From Candidatus Moraniibacteriota bacterium (GTDB taxonomy: Bacteria > Patescibacteriota > Minisyncoccia > Moranbacterales > GWC2-37-73): 32,420 nucleotides of DNA. The notes under the pieces are model-generated. The model saw only the letters and a list, made by a program, of their open reading frames with translations. It did not search any database and was not told where the DNA came from. The translations under genes were made by a program, and so were the position numbers. The stretch lies in assembly GCA_013336225.1 (NCBI GenBank), contig JAAXUC010000004.1, positions 1 through 32,420 on the forward strand, in the 5' to 3' direction. This document shows positions 31,398-32,420 of this stretch, piece after piece. Positions within the stretch are counted from its first letter, which is position 1, and the number at the start of each line of letters is the position of its first letter.

Positions 31398-32420
31398 ATG
31401 GATAAACAACTAAAAAAAATTAAATTCGTTCTCATTATTATTTGCCTTATTGCAATAGGAATGATTGTTGTCTGGGTTAAATTTAAACCCACCAATAAAG
31501 CTGAAGATATTGTTGCATCTTCAAGTGGTGAAAAGGAAATTGTTATTGATAAAAAAACAGAAAAAAGCTTGATTATTCAAAATGAAGCTGGTGAAATTAG
31601 TAAAGTTGATGTTGCCAGTGGAGAAGTTCACCCTGCGAGCGCTCTTGAAAAGGAGGACTTTTCTGGGTTTGCCGGTTTTCCACTGCTTGGAGTGAATGGA
31701 AAGAATAACCTGGAACAGGGTAAAGTGATTGTCTCGAAAAATAAAGCTCAGGCAATCATTGCGGTTACAACCTATGACAATGTTGCTGCTTCGGATAATT
31801 CTGATCAGTCGCCGGCAATTTTGAGCAGCGCGGATTATCTTTGTGATGTTGCAAAAAAAACTTGTCAACAAGATGATTTATTGACCAGAACATATCAAGG
31901 GTTTGATGCAGCATTGCAGCGAAATGCCAATTCGTTTGCTTGGGATGATTTTGATGAAGAGAAGAGCTTGCTGTTTGGACACACTGTCGATGAGAATATG
32001 GATCGAATTTCTCCGGTATATGTCTGCAATGTTGAAAAGAAGATTTGCAACAAGACCGAGAGTTATGACTCAACAAAGGGGGCTGAAATGCGCGCTGCAG
32101 TGCCAGATGGATCATTGAGTCCATCACTTGAAAAATTCGTAATGGTCAATCAGCATGATCAACCAAATAATGAAACTGGAAAAACTTGGGAGCTTATTTT
32201 ATATGCGAGCAGTGATCTTTCAAAGCCACTTAAAACCTATGATATTTCCATGATAATTGATCGCGATGAAAGCGTGGCTTATGATGCAGTGCATTCAATA
32301 GCTTGGAGCGCTGATGAGAAAAAAATTGCCATCGGAACCAGTCGCAGAATCTTTATGTTTGACGTTGCAACAGGCGGTTTATCTCTGGCATATATTGCGC
32401 CAACTGATGAAGAGGGTGAT
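31398..32420 (+). CDS. Membrane-anchored protein with probable beta-propeller repeats (3' end outside window)
   Basis: Open from an ATG at 31398 through the last base (341 codons, no stop). A basic start and one hydrophobic helix (about 9-28, FVLIIICLIAIGMIVVWVKF) predict a membrane anchor with the rest outside. The extracytoplasmic part contains repeated strand-like units: YLCDVAKKTC, YVCNVEKKIC, and VHSIAWSADEKKIAIGTSRR followed by IFMFDVATG. The last is typical of TolB/WD40-like propeller blades. It follows the cohesin genes on the same strand and may belong to the same surface system. Exact family not established. Confidence 0.7.
   Translation, partial: MDKQLKKIKFVLIIICLIAIGMIVVWVKFKPTNKAEDIVASSSGEKEIVIDKKTEKSLIIQNEAGEISKVDVASGEVHPASALEKEDFSGFAGFPLLGVNGKNNLEQGKVIVSKNKAQAIIAVTTYDNVAASDNSDQSPAILSSADYLCDVAKKTCQQDDLLTRTYQGFDAALQRNANSFAWDDFDEEKSLLFGHTVDENMDRISPVYVCNVEKKICNKTESYDSTKGAEMRAAVPDGSLSPSLEKFVMVNQHDQPNNETGKTWELILYASSDLSKPLKTYDISMIIDRDESVAYDAVHSIAWSADEKKIAIGTSRRIFMFDVATGGLSLAYIAPTDEEGD

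Overview
The window is about 32 kb of AT-rich bacterial DNA that looks like a Candidate Phyla Radiation (Patescibacteria) genome, most likely a Parcubacteria or Moranbacteria relative. This placement is an inference from the style of the genes: compact divergent housekeeping genes, a short ATP synthase delta subunit, AT-rich leaders without Shine-Dalgarno sites, many unrecognisable small proteins, and cohesin/dockerin surface proteins. UGA behaves as a stop (the small genes at 11056-11382 and 12372-12608 end in TGA just before their terminators), so the standard bacterial code is assumed.

Layout. 1-2.3 kb: the 3' end of metG, an unknown gene, a TatD nuclease, and a decayed GIY-YIG gene enclosed by inverted REP-like palindromes. 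2.4-4.7 kb: an SPFH/stomatin gene on the + strand and small unknown genes on the - strand. 4.7-14.8 kb: a complete F-type ATP synthase locus (atpI-like, atpB, E, F, H, A, G, D, C). It is interrupted between atpB/atpE and between atpG/atpD by small minus-strand genes, and most gaps between its genes hold hairpin-forming AT-rich repeats. 14.8-22.3 kb: a five-gene operon for a membrane complex of the hydrogenase-4/complex I family (small subunit, HyfB, a HyfC-HyfE fusion, HyfF, HyfG). 22.3-24.4 kb: a tandem-duplicated beta-carbonic-anhydrase-like protein and a DUF4349 membrane protein. 24.5-26.6 kb: tRNA-Leu(CAA), parA, parB. 26.7-32.4 kb: a surface-protein cluster with FnIII, cohesin and dockerin domains, ending in a gene cut by the window edge.

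Two systems stand out. First, the hydrogenase/complex-I-like operon has lost all four Fe-S ligand cysteines of the small subunit and both pairs of [NiFe] cysteines of the large subunit. It has no ferredoxin-type subunit, yet keeps the whole ion-translocating membrane arm. It sits directly behind an ATP synthase whose c subunit looks proton-binding. It may be a redox-dead, Mrp-like ion-translocating machine. Second, the small minus-strand genes form a family of transcription units with one architecture: a near-consensus sigma70 promoter, an inverted repeat (mostly GTTGR...YCAAC) starting 5-6 nt after the -10 box, a strong Shine-Dalgarno, a short unknown protein and an intrinsic terminator. The housekeeping genes have no Shine-Dalgarno. 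This suggests a shared regulon or a 5'-terminal RNA stem-loop.
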